Counted from the first letter of the stretch, positions 6,681-16,504 are shown. The stretch: 35,524 nucleotides of DNA from Amphritea atlantica (GCF_900111095.1 NZ_FOGB01000024.1:1-35524); one strand, 5' to 3'. Made by a program: numbers and translations. The notes: generated by a model from the letters alone, not told the origin.

Positions 6681-6959
6681 TTAGCGGGCCTGAATCTCTT
6701 TCAGCGCATCATCCTTCAACTCGGGCTTGATGCCAGTCAGAGACCCTTTAGGGTTGATCGGATCACCAAAAGCGTTGAGGATGGCCCCCTCAATCGGGCA
6801 GATACTGGCACACTGCGGATCGGCATAATCACCTTCACACTCGGTGCAGTTTTTACTCTCAATCAGGAAATGCGGTTCTGCACTAACGATCGCGTCACTG
6901 GGGCAGACATCGAGACAGGCCCAGCAGTTAACGCAGCTTTCTACAATAGTTAAAGCCAT
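6681..6959 (-). CDS. fdxN: FdxN-type 2[4Fe-4S] ferredoxin
   Basis: A 92-aa bacterial ferredoxin with two [4Fe-4S] motifs: C9-x2-C12-x2-C15-x3-C19 and the longer C38-x2-C41-x8-C50-x3-C54. The extended second motif is typical of nif-linked FdxN proteins. In Azotobacter FdxN serves electrons to NifB for NifB-co synthesis, which fits its position 10 bp after nifB. The start has GAGG a few bases upstream. It is co-transcribed with nifO, 4 bp downstream. Confidence 0.93.
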   Translation of the reverse strand: MALTIVESCVNCWACLDVCPSDAIVSAEPHFLIESKNCTECEGDYADPQCASICPIEGAILNAFGDPINPKGSLTGIKPELKDDALKEIQAR

Positions 6960-6969
6960 CGTAACCTCC

Positions 6970-8478
6970 TCAGACTTCAGCTTTTTTCAGTTCAGATTCG
7001 GCATCCAGCTTACCCGCCGTAATCATCTCCTGATAAACCGACATCACCGCCTCTTCAATCGGCTCCATGGCATACTCACCGTTGGGAGCAATACCAGCAT
7101 CTTCCAGCAAGCCCCATGGCTCATAACCGATCTTCGAACAGAGTACGGCTTCACAGCCGGACAGGGCCCGGATACTGCCCGCCAGCGCGCTCTCTTTTTC
7201 ACCACAGGTATCGTTGCCGATACAGTATTGATCTACCTTACGGTGACCGATAAAGCGCACCCCGTTACCAGAGGCTTCATAGACAAGAAACTCAGTTGCA
7301 TGACCAAAATGCTGGTTAATCACACCACCACCACTGGTCGCTACGGCCATCAGTACCGGGCGGAAACTCTTGTTCGCTGCAACAGGGCCCGATGGCACTT
7401 TAACCCCAGCCAGTCTTTCGCGCTTAAGCTGCTTCTCGGCCAGCTCCTCTTCGATTCCCTTGTGAACGATCGCCCGGGTTTTCATCGCCGCATCGTAATC
7501 GATATCCATCGTTTCAATCTTATCCAGGGTAAACTCTGAGCCCCGGTCTTCTCCCAACATCCCCACCGCATCTGCACGGCACTGACGACAATGACGCATC
7601 ATATTCATATCACCGGAACAAGCATCCTGCAGGTCCTGCAGCTCTTCATCACTGGGGCCACGCTGTCCCATCACACCGTAGAAAGTACCGTGTTCCTCTT
7701 CAGCGATCAGCGGCATAACGTTATGCAGGAAAGCGCCCTTCTCTTTAACGATCTTACTCACCACTTTCAGGTGCTCATCGTTTACCCCGGGAATCAGTAC
7801 TGAGTTCACCTTGACCAGAATCCCTTTGGCCACCAGCATCTCAAGACCTTTCTGCTGCTGTTGAATCAGAATTTTGGCAGCGGCTCTACCCCGCACCCGA
7901 CGGTTGTTCCAGTAGATCCAGGGATAGATTTTTGCCCCCACTTCCGGATCGATACAGTTGATGGTGATGGTGACATGATCAATATTGTGTTTGGCCAGCT
8001 CTTCCACATGCATCGGCAGTGTCAGACCATTAGTAGACACACAGAGTTTGATATCCGGCGCTTCAGCACTCAGCCGGCGGAAGGTCTCAAAGGTGCGTTC
8101 AGGGTTGGCCAGCGGATCACCCGGACCGGCAATGCCCAGCACGGTCATCTGTGGAATATTGGCGGCTACCGCCTTGGTTTTCTTCACCGCCTGATCCGGC
8201 GTTAACAGTTCAGACACCACCCCCGGACGGGACTCATTAGCACAGTCATATTTTCTGTTACAGTAGTGACACTGAATGTTACAGGCGGGTGCCACCGCCA
8301 CATGCATACGGGCAAAATAGTGATGGGCTTCCTCTGAATAACAGGGATGATTCTGAACCTTCTCACGGATTGAATCGGGAAGGTGACTCATTTGATCATT
8401 GCTGCTGCCACAGGCACTGGCGCTACAACCTTCGGCGGAGGCCGCAGCCTGATCAGCATTTAAGACGTTCAATTCCAT
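6970..8478 (-). CDS. nifB: NifB, radical SAM FeMo-cofactor core synthase
   Basis: A 502-aa NifB that makes the 8Fe-9S-C core (NifB-co) from two [4Fe-4S] clusters and SAM. The radical SAM triad is C66-x3-C70-x2-C73 (CNIQCHYC), and further Cys of the K1/K2 cluster region follow. A C-terminal NifX/NafY-like domain occupies about residues 375-490 (starting RPVLMAVATSGGG). It is the fused long form seen in most proteobacteria. The ATG at 8478 has GAGGAG about 10 nt upstream. It leads a ten-gene operon. A sigma54 promoter (8541-8556) and two NifA sites (8611-8626, 8640-8655) lie upstream, so it is very likely NifA-activated. Confidence 0.97.
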   Translation of the reverse strand: MELNVLNADQAAASAEGCSASACGSSNDQMSHLPDSIREKVQNHPCYSEEAHHYFARMHVAVAPACNIQCHYCNRKYDCANESRPGVVSELLTPDQAVKKTKAVAANIPQMTVLGIAGPGDPLANPERTFETFRRLSAEAPDIKLCVSTNGLTLPMHVEELAKHNIDHVTITINCIDPEVGAKIYPWIYWNNRRVRGRAAAKILIQQQQKGLEMLVAKGILVKVNSVLIPGVNDEHLKVVSKIVKEKGAFLHNVMPLIAEEEHGTFYGVMGQRGPSDEELQDLQDACSGDMNMMRHCRQCRADAVGMLGEDRGSEFTLDKIETMDIDYDAAMKTRAIVHKGIEEELAEKQLKRERLAGVKVPSGPVAANKSFRPVLMAVATSGGGVINQHFGHATEFLVYEASGNGVRFIGHRKVDQYCIGNDTCGEKESALAGSIRALSGCEAVLCSKIGYEPWGLLEDAGIAPNGEYAMEPIEEAVMSVYQEMITAGKLDAESELKKAEV

Positions 8479-8540
8479 CAGTGTTTCTCCTCTGCAGCCC
8501 TCAGGCTATAAATCAGATTCAGTTACTATGGAGAAACCTT

Positions 8541-8556
8541 TGCAAACCACGCGCCA
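8541..8556 (-). promoter_or_regulatory. Sigma54 promoter of the nifB operon
   Basis: The minus strand reads TGGCGC-N5-TTGCA, one base off the TGGCAC-N5-TTGCW consensus. The predicted start is near 8529, about 50 bp before nifB. Between it and the NifA sites is a TATCATTGAATTTA stretch that weakly resembles an IHF site. Confidence 0.85.
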
Positions 8557-8610
8557 TTAACTATATCATTGAATTTAAAAGAGTTTAGTAAAAACCAAAG
8601 GAGAGTTGTT

Positions 8611-8626
8611 TGTCATAATCTGAACA
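8611..8626. promoter_or_regulatory. NifA upstream activator site 1 (nifB)
   Basis: An exact TGT-N10-ACA, centred about 90 bp upstream of the predicted nifB start point. This is a standard distance for NifA action on a sigma54 promoter. Confidence 0.8.
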
Positions 8627-8639
8627 GATCAGAGGGGAT

Positions 8640-8655
8640 TGTCGGGTCTGCTACA
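8640..8655. promoter_or_regulatory. NifA upstream activator site 2 (nifB)
   Basis: A second exact TGT-N10-ACA, 29 bp from the first (about three helical turns), centred about 118 bp upstream of the nifB start point. Paired sites at near-integral turns favour cooperative NifA binding. Confidence 0.75.
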
Positions 8656-8703
8656 TTCGCTCAGCCGGGTTGAGGATACGACATCTGAGATTAGGCGATG
8701 TTA

Positions 8704-8736
8704 CCCCCCTGACCTGTCAGACAGTGTCAGGGGGTG
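8704..8736 (-). terminator. Strong hairpin between guanidine operon and nifB
   Basis: An outer 9-bp stem CCCCCTGAC / GTCAGGGGG encloses a second small palindrome, CTGTCAGACAG. It lies 19 bp past the allophanate hydrolase stop codon and upstream of the nifB control region. There is no clear T-tract, so it may need Rho or act by stabilising the 3' end. It would insulate nifB from guanidine-operon transcription. Confidence 0.7.
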
Positions 8737-8754
8737 CCAAAGACAGGCCTGAAA

Positions 8755-10575
8755 TTATTTTGCAGCCATATAGTTTCTCCAGCCACTGAAGTGACTGATA
8801 TCTTCAGCATCAGCGATGGCATAACCTTCACAGATAAAGCTGGTTACCCAGTTGCCATCAGCAAGCTCCACCTTTCCCAGCCCCAACGGCTGTGGAATAC
8901 CCGCCAGAAAGCTGCCCAAATGTTCACCCGGTATCTTCCAGACTTCCACCTCGATCGAGGTGCCTCCATCCTCAGTACGGATCAGGCCGGGCCGGAACGG
9001 AGGCCCTCCGGCCAGCGCGTAGAACTTATACTTTTCGGCAGTCTGGGTAACTCTGACCAGCTCAGCGCCCCTTTCCAGTAACTGAAAGTTCAACGGCAGG
9101 CCTTCCAGATGAGCACCACATACCGCTATCTCAATGTTACCTGTGTCCATCGATGCCTTTGCCACAGGCTCTCTGGCTGCCAATGCGGGCAACGGCGTTT
9201 TGGTTGCACCCAATGGCATCCCCATCAACTGTTGCCACTCGCCACCAAAACTTAACAGTTTCCGGTCGGACCATGCCGGGCCGACAAAGGTGATGCCAAA
9301 AGGCAGACCACTGTCCAGAATACCGGCGGGTACAGCGATACCTGCGTAATCCAGCAGGTTCATGAAGTTGGTATAGTGGCCGATGTTCGAGTTCAGACGA
9401 ATCGGATCATTCAGCAGCTCCTCAATGGTATAGATGGTACCGGCTGTAGGAATGACCATCACATCCAGGTCTTCCATAATACGGTCACACTCAACCTTGT
9501 AGGCCTGCAACTGATAGATCGCTTTAAACGCATCGGCTGCTGTTTTTCCCTCTGCCCCTTTGAGTATGGTCTCGATAACCGGATGACAACGGCTGGAATC
9601 CTCTTCGAAAAATGTATCAATCGCCGCATAACGCTCAGCAACCCAGGGCCCCTCATAGAGCAGCAATGCCGCTTCAGCAAAGGGCTGAAAGTCGATCTCG
9701 ATCAGTTCAACCTGCTGCGCCTTCAACATCTCCAGCGACGCCATGAACAGTTTCTTCGCGCTTTCATTACCAAAAAATGCCAGTTGATCCTCCCGTGGAA
9801 CACCGATTCTGGCACCCTTGAGAACATTGTCAGGCTGATAGGCGGATGCCGAATTCTGAGGCAGATTCTCTCTGGCATAGCAATCCTCAGCATCATACTG
9901 ACCCGCCGTCTCCAGTAGCAGGTTCAGATCATCAGTGGTATGCGCAAACAGAGTGATACAATCCAGTGTCCGGCAAGCGGGCACCAGGCCGCTACAACTC
10001 ACCATCCCCTTACTGGCTTTCAAACCAAGAATATTATTAAACGCAGCCGGTACCCGGCCAGAACCCGCAGTATCCGTACCGAGAGAGAAACAGACCTGGC
10101 CTGAGGCAACCGTCACAGCACTGCCAGAACTGGAGCCACCGGAAATATACTCAGGGTTAAAGCTGTTTTTTACCGGCCCCCATGGGCTTCGCGTACCGAC
10201 CAGACCGGTCGCAAACTGATCCAGATTGGTTTTTCCCAGAGGCACCGCCCCCGCCTCGATCAGTTTCTGAACCACAAAAGCGTTCTGATCAGGCTGGTAA
10301 GCAAACTCTTTACAGGCGGCGGTTGTGGGCAAACCAGCAACATCAATATTATCTTTCACAGCAAACGGCACACCGTAGAGAGGCAGGTCTGCGGGTGAGT
10401 GGCCCTCTAAATAGCTCAGATAATCAGCTAACTGATCATCGCTGATACACTCTATCCAGCAATTTGACTGGTCTGCCCGGGCCCGGGCCAGACGGCTGGA
10501 TAACTCTTCAGCCGGAGACAACTCGCCACATTGATAGGCGGCCAGAAGCCCAGTTACAGTAACATTAGGCATCAT
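8755..10575 (-). CDS. atzF: Allophanate hydrolase
   Basis: A 606-aa amidase-signature enzyme that hydrolyses allophanate to ammonia and CO2, the last step of guanidine (or urea carboxylase) breakdown. The Ser-cisSer-Lys triad is recognisable: K74 in AVKDNID, serines of GGSSSGS (148-150) and the candidate nucleophile S172 in TDTAGSGR. The amidase domain covers about residues 1-440. The C-terminal 150 residues match the allophanate hydrolase C-terminal domain (AVCGAHLEGLPLNFQL onward), so length is normal for the family. The start overlaps the stop of the carboxylase gene (TAATG), indicating coupling. It is the last gene of the riboswitch-controlled operon and is followed by a strong hairpin. 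Confidence 0.92.
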   Translation of the reverse strand: MMPNVTVTGLLAAYQCGELSPAEELSSRLARARADQSNCWIECISDDQLADYLSYLEGHSPADLPLYGVPFAVKDNIDVAGLPTTAACKEFAYQPDQNAFVVQKLIEAGAVPLGKTNLDQFATGLVGTRSPWGPVKNSFNPEYISGGSSSGSAVTVASGQVCFSLGTDTAGSGRVPAAFNNILGLKASKGMVSCSGLVPACRTLDCITLFAHTTDDLNLLLETAGQYDAEDCYARENLPQNSASAYQPDNVLKGARIGVPREDQLAFFGNESAKKLFMASLEMLKAQQVELIEIDFQPFAEAALLLYEGPWVAERYAAIDTFFEEDSSRCHPVIETILKGAEGKTAADAFKAIYQLQAYKVECDRIMEDLDVMVIPTAGTIYTIEELLNDPIRLNSNIGHYTNFMNLLDYAGIAVPAGILDSGLPFGITFVGPAWSDRKLLSFGGEWQQLMGMPLGATKTPLPALAAREPVAKASMDTGNIEIAVCGAHLEGLPLNFQLLERGAELVRVTQTAEKYKFYALAGGPPFRPGLIRTEDGGTSIEVEVWKIPGEHLGSFLAGIPQPLGLGKVELADGNWVTSFICEGYAIADAEDISHFSGWRNYMAAK

Positions 10576-13500
10576 TATTCAGATTCCTCCAGTGTTGAAT
10601 TTTGACCATCATTGATAAGGGTGTTGATCACCATCAGACGCTGACCCGCATGAACCTGAGAGCCAGATGCCTGACATACAGAGGTGATCACGCCGGCTTC
10701 CGGCGCAGTGACCTCAAGCTCCATCTTCATCGCCTCAAGAACCATCACCACCTCACCGGCGGCAACTTTCTGTCCGGGTTCGACGATCACTTGCCAGATA
10801 TTGCCGGCCACATGGCTCTCGATCGCAACTTCATGTTCCGCCAGCCGTTCATCACTGTCCTGAGCTTCCAGCATCGTATCCGCAGCGAAATTGGCATCCC
10901 CTGATTCCACCCAGCGCTGACGCTCCGCTTCAAACGCGGTTTGCTGACGAATTTTGGCTTGCTGAATCTCGGTCTGATGCTCATCCAGCAAATGCTGGTA
11001 TTCACCCAGCGAGAATTCGGTTTCCTCGATACGCACCGGGTATTGCCCTCGCGGATGCTGTTGACGAATCTCCAGCAACTCTTCTGCACTCACTTCGTAA
11101 AAGCAGATCTGATCAAAGAAGCGCAGCAACCAGGGTTTCTCAAAAGCGTCAGTCTGACGATAACGGTTCCACATCTGCAACGTCCGACCGATAAACTGGT
11201 ATCCCCCCGGCCCTTCCATACCATAGATACACATGTAGGCACCGCCGATACCGACCGCATTTTCCGGTGTCCATGTACGGGCAGGGTTATATTTTGTCGT
11301 CACCAGACGGTGGCGGGGATCCATCGGTGTAGCCACCGGCGCCCCCAGATAAACATCGCCCAGCCCCATCACCAGATAGCGGGCATCAAAGACAATTTTC
11401 TTGACCTCTTCGACAGACTCTAAACCGTTAATACGACGGATAAATTCGATGTTGTCCGGACACCAGGGCGCATTCTTACGTACCACTTCGTCATACTTTC
11501 TGATCGCCAGACGGGTCGCTTCGTCATCCCAGGAGAGCGGCAGATGAACCACCCGGGCGGGCACGGTGAGTGCATCGATATCACCCAGATCCGCTTCTGC
11601 GTGTTCTAACAGTTCAAGCAGCTGATCTAGCGGTAATCTGAGGTTGTCATAATGCACCTGAAGAGAACGGATGCCCGGCGTCAACTCTTTAACACCGGGA
11701 ATGTCCATCGCCTGTAGTTTAAGCATCAGCGCATGAACCCGGAAACGCAGGCGAATATCCAGCAGCTGTGGCCCATACTCTACCAGCAGGAAGTCTTCAC
11801 CACTGGGGCAGTAGACCACTTTCTCGCCATAGCGCTCAGCTGGCAGCTGCTTAATAACCGGTGTTGTCAGTTCGCTGCTCGCCAGCGGCGTTTCAGAGAT
11901 TGAAAGCTGATCGATCTGCTCTAACAGCTGACGCTCCGCCAGGGTAGCATCGGCAATAGAGACCGGTTCAAAGGAGACCCGGTCGCCCGCTTTCAGCTGG
12001 CCCATTTTCCACAGATCCGCCTTGATAATGGTCGCAGGACAGACAAAGCCCCCCAGGCTCGGGCCATCCGGACCTAAAATAACCGGCATATCCCCGGTAA
12101 AATCGATAGTGCCGACAGCATAAGCATTATCATGAATATTAGAGGGGTGCAGACCCGCTTCGCCACCATCCTCCCGAGCCCACTCAGGCTTAGGACCGAT
12201 TAAACGAACACCGGTACGGCTGGAATTAAAGTGCACCTGCCACTCAGCGGCAAAAAACTGCTTAATATCATCGTCGGTAAAGAAATCAGGTGCACCATGA
12301 GGGCCATAAATAACCCGGATATTCCACTTTTCGACCAGCTGTGGCGGTTGCCTGATCGTCTCGCCCGCACAGGCGGTCAACGCAAAGTCGGTATCCAGAT
12401 GCAGCACATCCCCCGGACGCAGCGCCCGACCACCATGACCACCAAACTGCCCCAGGGTAAAGGTAGAGCGACTTCCCAGATACTCAGGACACTGAATACC
12501 ACCGGCAACAGAGAGATAGCTCCGGGCACCCGGCCCGGTTATTTTGCCCAGCTTCAGGGTCTGACCAGCGTTAACCCCGACGACTGACCACATCGCCACG
12601 GGCTCACCATCCAGGGTCGCCTCCAGCGCCGCACCGCTAAGCACGATCTGGCTGGCCTGATTAAACCGCAGTGTCGGACCACTGATGATCATCTCTAATC
12701 CGGCGGCATCGGCAGGGTTATGCAGCAGCTGATTAGCCAGACGGAAGCTCACGGAGTCCATCGGGCCTGAGGGCGGCACACCGATATCCCAGAACCCTTC
12801 ACGACCAGGATAATCCTGAATCGTCGTCTGAGTGCCAGCACTGATAACATCAAAAGTAGAGGGCCGATAGACAAAATCATTCAATGAGCGGGTCAGTACC
12901 TCAGCGTTTTGCACCACATCACTGTGCAGCAGTTGTTGCAGATAACTGAGGTTATGCTCAATCCCATACACAGAGGACTCGGCTAACGCCTGTGAAAGAC
13001 CGGCCAGAGCAGCGTCCCGTGTCTCCCCGTAGAAGATCACTTTAGCCAGCATAGGATCAAAGAAAGGCGATACCTCAACACCGGCTTCAATCCAGTGCTC
13101 AACTCTCAAACCTTCCATCTCTGGCCATTCAACAGCCGTCAGTAAACCGGCACAGGGCTGAAACTCCTTATTAGCATCTTCGGCATAAACCCGCACCTGA
13201 ATCGCATGCCCCGCAGGCACGAGCGTTGTTTCAAGTTCAGTCAGCGACAGTTCACCCGCCCCCTGTCTGACCATCCACTCCACCAGATCAACACCGAAGA
13301 CCTCCTCGGTAACACCATGTTCAACTTGAAGACGGGTATTGACCTCAAGAAAATAGAACTGCTCATCGGTCTGATCCAGAACAAACTCAACCGTACCGGC
13401 ATTGCGGTAATTCACCTGCTCTGCCAGACGGATCGCGGTGCGTTGCAGCGCCGCACGGGTCTCATCACTGAGATTAGGTGCCGGGGTTTCCTCAATTACT

Positions 13501-14207
13501 TTCTGGTTACGACGCTGAGCGGAACAGTCCCGCTCCCCCAGTGCAACCACCTTGCCCGCACCATCACCAAAGATCTGCACCTCAATATGACGGGCCTGCT
13601 CGATAAACTTCTCAAGAAAGATGCCGCTGTTGCTGAAATTATTTTCACTGAGACGACGGACGGAATCATAAGCTTCTGTGAGTTCAGCTTCCGTGTTGCA
13701 GCGCTGCATACCGATACCGCCGCCACCGGCTGTACTCTTCAGCATCAGCGGATAGCCTATCCGGGTAGCTTCGGAGAGGGTTTCTTCCAGGCTTTGTAGC
13801 AAGCCGGTACCCGGTAACAGCGGCACCTGCCCCTGCTCTGCCAGCTCACGGGCTGAATGTTTCAGACCAAAATCGTTCATCTGCTGCGGAGTCGGCCCTA
13901 AAAAGACTACCCCCTGCGCTTCACAACGCCCGACAAAACCGGGGTTCTCACTCAGAAAGCCATAGCCGGGATGAATCGCTTCAGCACCTGACGCTTTGGC
14001 TATGGCTAAAATTTTATCCTGATCAAGATAGGTTTGAGTGGCTGCCCCTTCCCCAAGGGAGTAGGCTTCATCCGCCTGCAGAACATGCAGGCTGTCAGTG
14101 TCCGCTTCGCTGTACACAGCAACACTGGTCACGCCCATTTTTCGTAGTGTGCGAATGATACGGCAGGCAATAGCACCACGATTGGCAATAAGAACTTTAG
14201 CAAACAT
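10575..14207 (-). CDS. Biotin-dependent guanidine carboxylase (urea carboxylase family)
   Basis: A 1210-aa single-chain carboxylase. In order: biotin carboxylase N, ATP-grasp and C domains (about 1-450); KipA/AHS2-like and KipI/AHS1-like carboxyltransferase domains (about 465-1040); and a biotinyl domain with the lysine K1161 in EAMKMELEV. Family members carboxylate urea to allophanate or, when linked to ykkC riboswitches and the paired deiminase subunits, guanidine to carboxyguanidine. Both contextual markers are present here, so guanidine is the preferred substrate call; urea activity cannot be excluded. It is separated by 103 bp of hairpin-rich sequence from the deiminase gene and overlaps the hydrolase gene. 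Confidence 0.9.
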   Translation of the reverse strand: MFAKVLIANRGAIACRIIRTLRKMGVTSVAVYSEADTDSLHVLQADEAYSLGEGAATQTYLDQDKILAIAKASGAEAIHPGYGFLSENPGFVGRCEAQGVVFLGPTPQQMNDFGLKHSARELAEQGQVPLLPGTGLLQSLEETLSEATRIGYPLMLKSTAGGGGIGMQRCNTEAELTEAYDSVRRLSENNFSNSGIFLEKFIEQARHIEVQIFGDGAGKVVALGERDCSAQRRNQKVIEETPAPNLSDETRAALQRTAIRLAEQVNYRNAGTVEFVLDQTDEQFYFLEVNTRLQVEHGVTEEVFGVDLVEWMVRQGAGELSLTELETTLVPAGHAIQVRVYAEDANKEFQPCAGLLTAVEWPEMEGLRVEHWIEAGVEVSPFFDPMLAKVIFYGETRDAALAGLSQALAESSVYGIEHNLSYLQQLLHSDVVQNAEVLTRSLNDFVYRPSTFDVISAGTQTTIQDYPGREGFWDIGVPPSGPMDSVSFRLANQLLHNPADAAGLEMIISGPTLRFNQASQIVLSGAALEATLDGEPVAMWSVVGVNAGQTLKLGKITGPGARSYLSVAGGIQCPEYLGSRSTFTLGQFGGHGGRALRPGDVLHLDTDFALTACAGETIRQPPQLVEKWNIRVIYGPHGAPDFFTDDDIKQFFAAEWQVHFNSSRTGVRLIGPKPEWAREDGGEAGLHPSNIHDNAYAVGTIDFTGDMPVILGPDGPSLGGFVCPATIIKADLWKMGQLKAGDRVSFEPVSIADATLAERQLLEQIDQLSISETPLASSELTTPVIKQLPAERYGEKVVYCPSGEDFLLVEYGPQLLDIRLRFRVHALMLKLQAMDIPGVKELTPGIRSLQVHYDNLRLPLDQLLELLEHAEADLGDIDALTVPARVVHLPLSWDDEATRLAIRKYDEVVRKNAPWCPDNIEFIRRINGLESVEEVKKIVFDARYLVMGLGDVYLGAPVATPMDPRHRLVTTKYNPARTWTPENAVGIGGAYMCIYGMEGPGGYQFIGRTLQMWNRYRQTDAFEKPWLLRFFDQICFYEVSAEELLEIRQQHPRGQYPVRIEETEFSLGEYQHLLDEHQTEIQQAKIRQQTAFEAERQRWVESGDANFAADTMLEAQDSDERLAEHEVAIESHVAGNIWQVIVEPGQKVAAGEVVMVLEAMKMELEVTAPEAGVITSVCQASGSQVHAGQRLMVINTLINDGQNSTLEESE

Positions 14208-14225
14208 CTGTTAATCACCTGAATT

Positions 14226-14302
14226 CCGGGCCGTCCCGGTGATTCTCAGGGCTTGATTGGGGTCGTCCCCAGCCCTTTTATACTGCGCAGATAACATCTG
14301 CG
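14226..14302 (-). other. Cluster of three intercistronic hairpins before the carboxylase gene
   Basis: The 103-bp gap between the deiminase and carboxylase genes holds three inverted repeats: CCGGG/CCCGG (14226-14239), a two-part stem GGGCT..GGGG/CCCC..AGCCC (about 14249-14275), and CGCAGAT-AAC-ATCTGCG (14286-14302). None has a good T-tract in the minus direction. They could attenuate or process the transcript so that the large carboxylase is made at a different level. Confidence 0.6.
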
Positions 14303-14310
14303 TTGTGACA

Positions 14311-14949
14311 CTAATCCCAGATAAGGACTTCAACCGGCGTCGGGTTATAGGCATTACAGGGGTTATTCAGCTGCGGGCAGTTGGAGATCAGTACAATCAC
14401 ATCCATCGCCGCTTTCAGCTCGACATACTTACCCGGTGCGCTGATCCCATCTTCAAAGGTCAGTCCGCCGTCACTGGTGACAGGCACGTTCATAAAGAAG
14501 TTGATGTTGTGGGTAATATCCCGTTTGCTCATGCCAAACTCTTCATTCTCTGCAACCGCTAATAACCAGCTGTCACGGCAGGCATGCATACATTTCTTCT
14601 CTAAGGCATAGCGCACAGTATTACTTTCGGTGGCACAGGCCCCTCCTAGAGTGTCATGGCGACCACAGGTGTCAGCAACGATCTCCAGCAGCAGATTGCC
14701 TTCGTTGGATAGCAACCGGCTGCCCGCTGTCAGGTAGACATTGCCCTGCTCACGGATCGTATCAATGGCGCTGTAGCGCTCAGCAGGATCGGCGGCGTTA
14801 TAAAACAGCGTATCAGCCGCCTGATTGCCTTCGAGATCAAGAATCCGGACCGTTTGTCCCGCCTTGACGACTTTCATGTAGTAATCACCCGCGTCGACAA
14901 TATCCCGCTGGCATGCCTGATCGGCGAGTAATGAACTTTCCTGAATCAT
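14311..14949 (-). CDS. Carboxyguanidine deiminase subunit (urea-carboxylase-associated protein 1)
   Basis: A 212-aa member of the DUF1989/urea carboxylase-associated family. Conserved elements include [25 protein letters not shown] (likely metal-binding C and H residues) and a C-terminal [17 protein letters not shown]. Two such proteins form the CgdAB heteromer that deiminates carboxyguanidine to allophanate and ammonia. The ATG at 14949 is chosen because AAGGAG lies about 7 nt upstream; a longer frame up to 15021 would overlap the partner gene. It follows the partner subunit by 10 bp. Confidence 0.88.
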   Translation of the reverse strand: MIQESSLLADQACQRDIVDAGDYYMKVVKAGQTVRILDLEGNQAADTLFYNAADPAERYSAIDTIREQGNVYLTAGSRLLSNEGNLLLEIVADTCGRHDTLGGACATESNTVRYALEKKCMHACRDSWLLAVAENEEFGMSKRDITHNINFFMNVPVTSDGGLTFEDGISAPGKYVELKAAMDVIVLISNCPQLNNPCNAYNPTPVEVLIWD

Positions 14950-14959
14950 ACCAATCTCC

Positions 14960-15691
14960 TTAATGTCCACAGCAGCTGGACACGGCCAGATAGCGCTGAT
15001 TGTTTTCAAATCCCCGGCCATTTTCTGAACAATGGGTCAGGCAGCTGTCATCCGCGGTCAGCGGTTCTGATTTGAACAGCTGAAGCGCTACCGGCTTATG
15101 TGGATATTCAGCCGCAGGATTCATTGGATGTGGACAGGTGGTCATCACCACCAGCGTGTCGATCTCAAAACGCAGCGCAATTGAATCACCCGCTTTGCTG
15201 TGATCCTGCGCAAAGTTCATATTCCCCTGGTCATCGGTATAAACCTTACTGAAAAGGTTGAGGTTGGCTGCCAGATCCCGTTTACCCAAACCATACTTGG
15301 CCACTTCGACTAACAGACTGTCATAGCCATTTTGCAGCCAGTTGTTACGGTCCTTCTGATAATCCCGGTGGCCCCATTTATCGGCAACCTTCTGTTTATT
15401 CGCCACGCCACCGACGGTATCGATCCACTGAGTATCATCCCGGACGATGGAACAGAAGATACGCCCCATATCTGAGTAGAGACAGTTTCCCTCGGTCAAC
15501 CTGAAAGTATGCTGACACTTCAGGGTATCGGGCGCGTTATAGCGCTCCAGCAGGTTTTGTGGGTTATAAAACAGCAAACTGACATTGGCCCCGCCTTCGG
15601 GATCAGTAAACTGCAGGGTATTACCTGCCGGTATCATCATCGACCAATGGCTGGCACCGGGTATTAAATCGTTAAATATTGGCTGATTCAT
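14960..15691 (-). CDS. Carboxyguanidine deiminase subunit (urea-carboxylase-associated protein 2)
   Basis: A 243-aa DUF1989-family paralogue of the next gene. It shares the layout [17 protein letters not shown], a ligand-like region [28 protein letters not shown] and a Cys-containing end [17 protein letters not shown]. It lacks the CGRHD metal motif of its partner, which fits a heteromer in which only one subunit carries the complete site (inference). The start has AAGGAG at a good distance. It is 9 bp downstream of the transporter ATPase gene, so transporter and enzyme genes are one transcript. Confidence 0.88.
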   Translation of the reverse strand: MNQPIFNDLIPGASHWSMMIPAGNTLQFTDPEGGANVSLLFYNPQNLLERYNAPDTLKCQHTFRLTEGNCLYSDMGRIFCSIVRDDTQWIDTVGGVANKQKVADKWGHRDYQKDRNNWLQNGYDSLLVEVAKYGLGKRDLAANLNLFSKVYTDDQGNMNFAQDHSKAGDSIALRFEIDTLVVMTTCPHPMNPAAEYPHKPVALQLFKSEPLTADDSCLTHCSENGRGFENNQRYLAVSSCCGH

Positions 15692-15700
15692 AAATTCTCC

Positions 15701-16504
15701 TTACGCAACGTCCAGTTCAGTCGCTTTTAATCGTTCCAGCTCTTCCTCACCGGATTTCCCGGTGCTGAGTGGAATATCAAAGGTGATGTGAGCGCCGAAA
15801 CGCTCCGGGGCATGGCTGTCCTGCCGGGTTTTATCGAACACCCATAACCGGCTGCCCAGTAGAAAACCTTCGCTAAGATCATGGGTGATCATAAAGACAG
15901 TCAGCTTCTGTTCCTGCCACAGCTGGCCAATCAGTTGGTGCATATCTTTACGGATACCGGGATCGAGTGCGCCAAACGGCTCATCCAACAACAGAATCCG
16001 GGGCTTTTTAATCAGTGCCTGCGCAATCGCCAGACGCTGCTGCATCCCCCCGGATAGTTCACTGGGATACTTATTAGCTGCTTGACTCAGGCCCACCTGT
16101 TCGAGAATAGCCATCGCGTTTTCTCTGGCATCCTCTTTAGCCCGGCCAATCAGACGGCCCATCGCCACACTGCTCATTGACGTCTTGCTGAACTCCTCCC
16201 CCAGCATCACATTCTCCAATGCGGTCATATGAGGAAAGACTGAGTACTTCTGGAAGACGATACCCCGCTCAGTGCTGGGTTCAGGATCCAGCGGCGCTTC
16301 ATCCAGCAGGATACTGCCCCGGCTGGGCTGCTCAGTGCCCAGCATCAGATTAAGAAAGGTGGTTTTACCACAACCGGAAGCGCCGACGATGCTGACAAAC
16401 TCGCCCTCATAGACGTCCAGATTGATCCGTTCCAGCACGACGTTATCGCCATATTCCTTCCAGAGATTTTTAATCTGAATAATAGGTTTTTCAGACTTAG
16501 TCAT
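15701..16504 (-). CDS. ABC transporter ATPase, probable guanidine importer
   Basis: A 267-aa ATPase of the nitrate/sulfonate/taurine importer class. Walker A is GASGCGKT, the signature is LSGGMQQR and Walker B is RILLLDEPFGALD, with the H-loop in MITHDLSEG. I chose the ATG at 16504 (AAGGAGG about 6 nt upstream) over a longer frame to 16606; this start overlaps the permease stop by 8 bp. The operon and riboswitch suggest guanidine as substrate, whereas the family by itself would suggest urea, taurine or similar compounds. Confidence 0.88.
   Translation of the reverse strand: MTKSEKPIIQIKNLWKEYGDNVVLERINLDVYEGEFVSIVGASGCGKTTFLNLMLGTEQPSRGSILLDEAPLDPEPSTERGIVFQKYSVFPHMTALENVMLGEEFSKTSMSSVAMGRLIGRAKEDARENAMAILEQVGLSQAANKYPSELSGGMQQRLAIAQALIKKPRILLLDEPFGALDPGIRKDMHQLIGQLWQEQKLTVFMITHDLSEGFLLGSRLWVFDKTRQDSHAPERFGAHITFDIPLSTGKSGEEELERLKATELDVA

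Noticed and set aside
6844-7539. Open frame of 231 codons on the plus strand opposite fdxN and nifB
   Set aside because: It is antisense to two well-supported nif genes with all catalytic motifs, and its product has no recognisable domain; it is a shadow of codon use in nifB.
10575-14207. Assignment of the 1210-aa enzyme as a plain urea carboxylase
   Set aside because: The guanidine-I riboswitch and both deiminase subunits in the same operon argue for guanidine as substrate; the urea role is kept only as an alternative.
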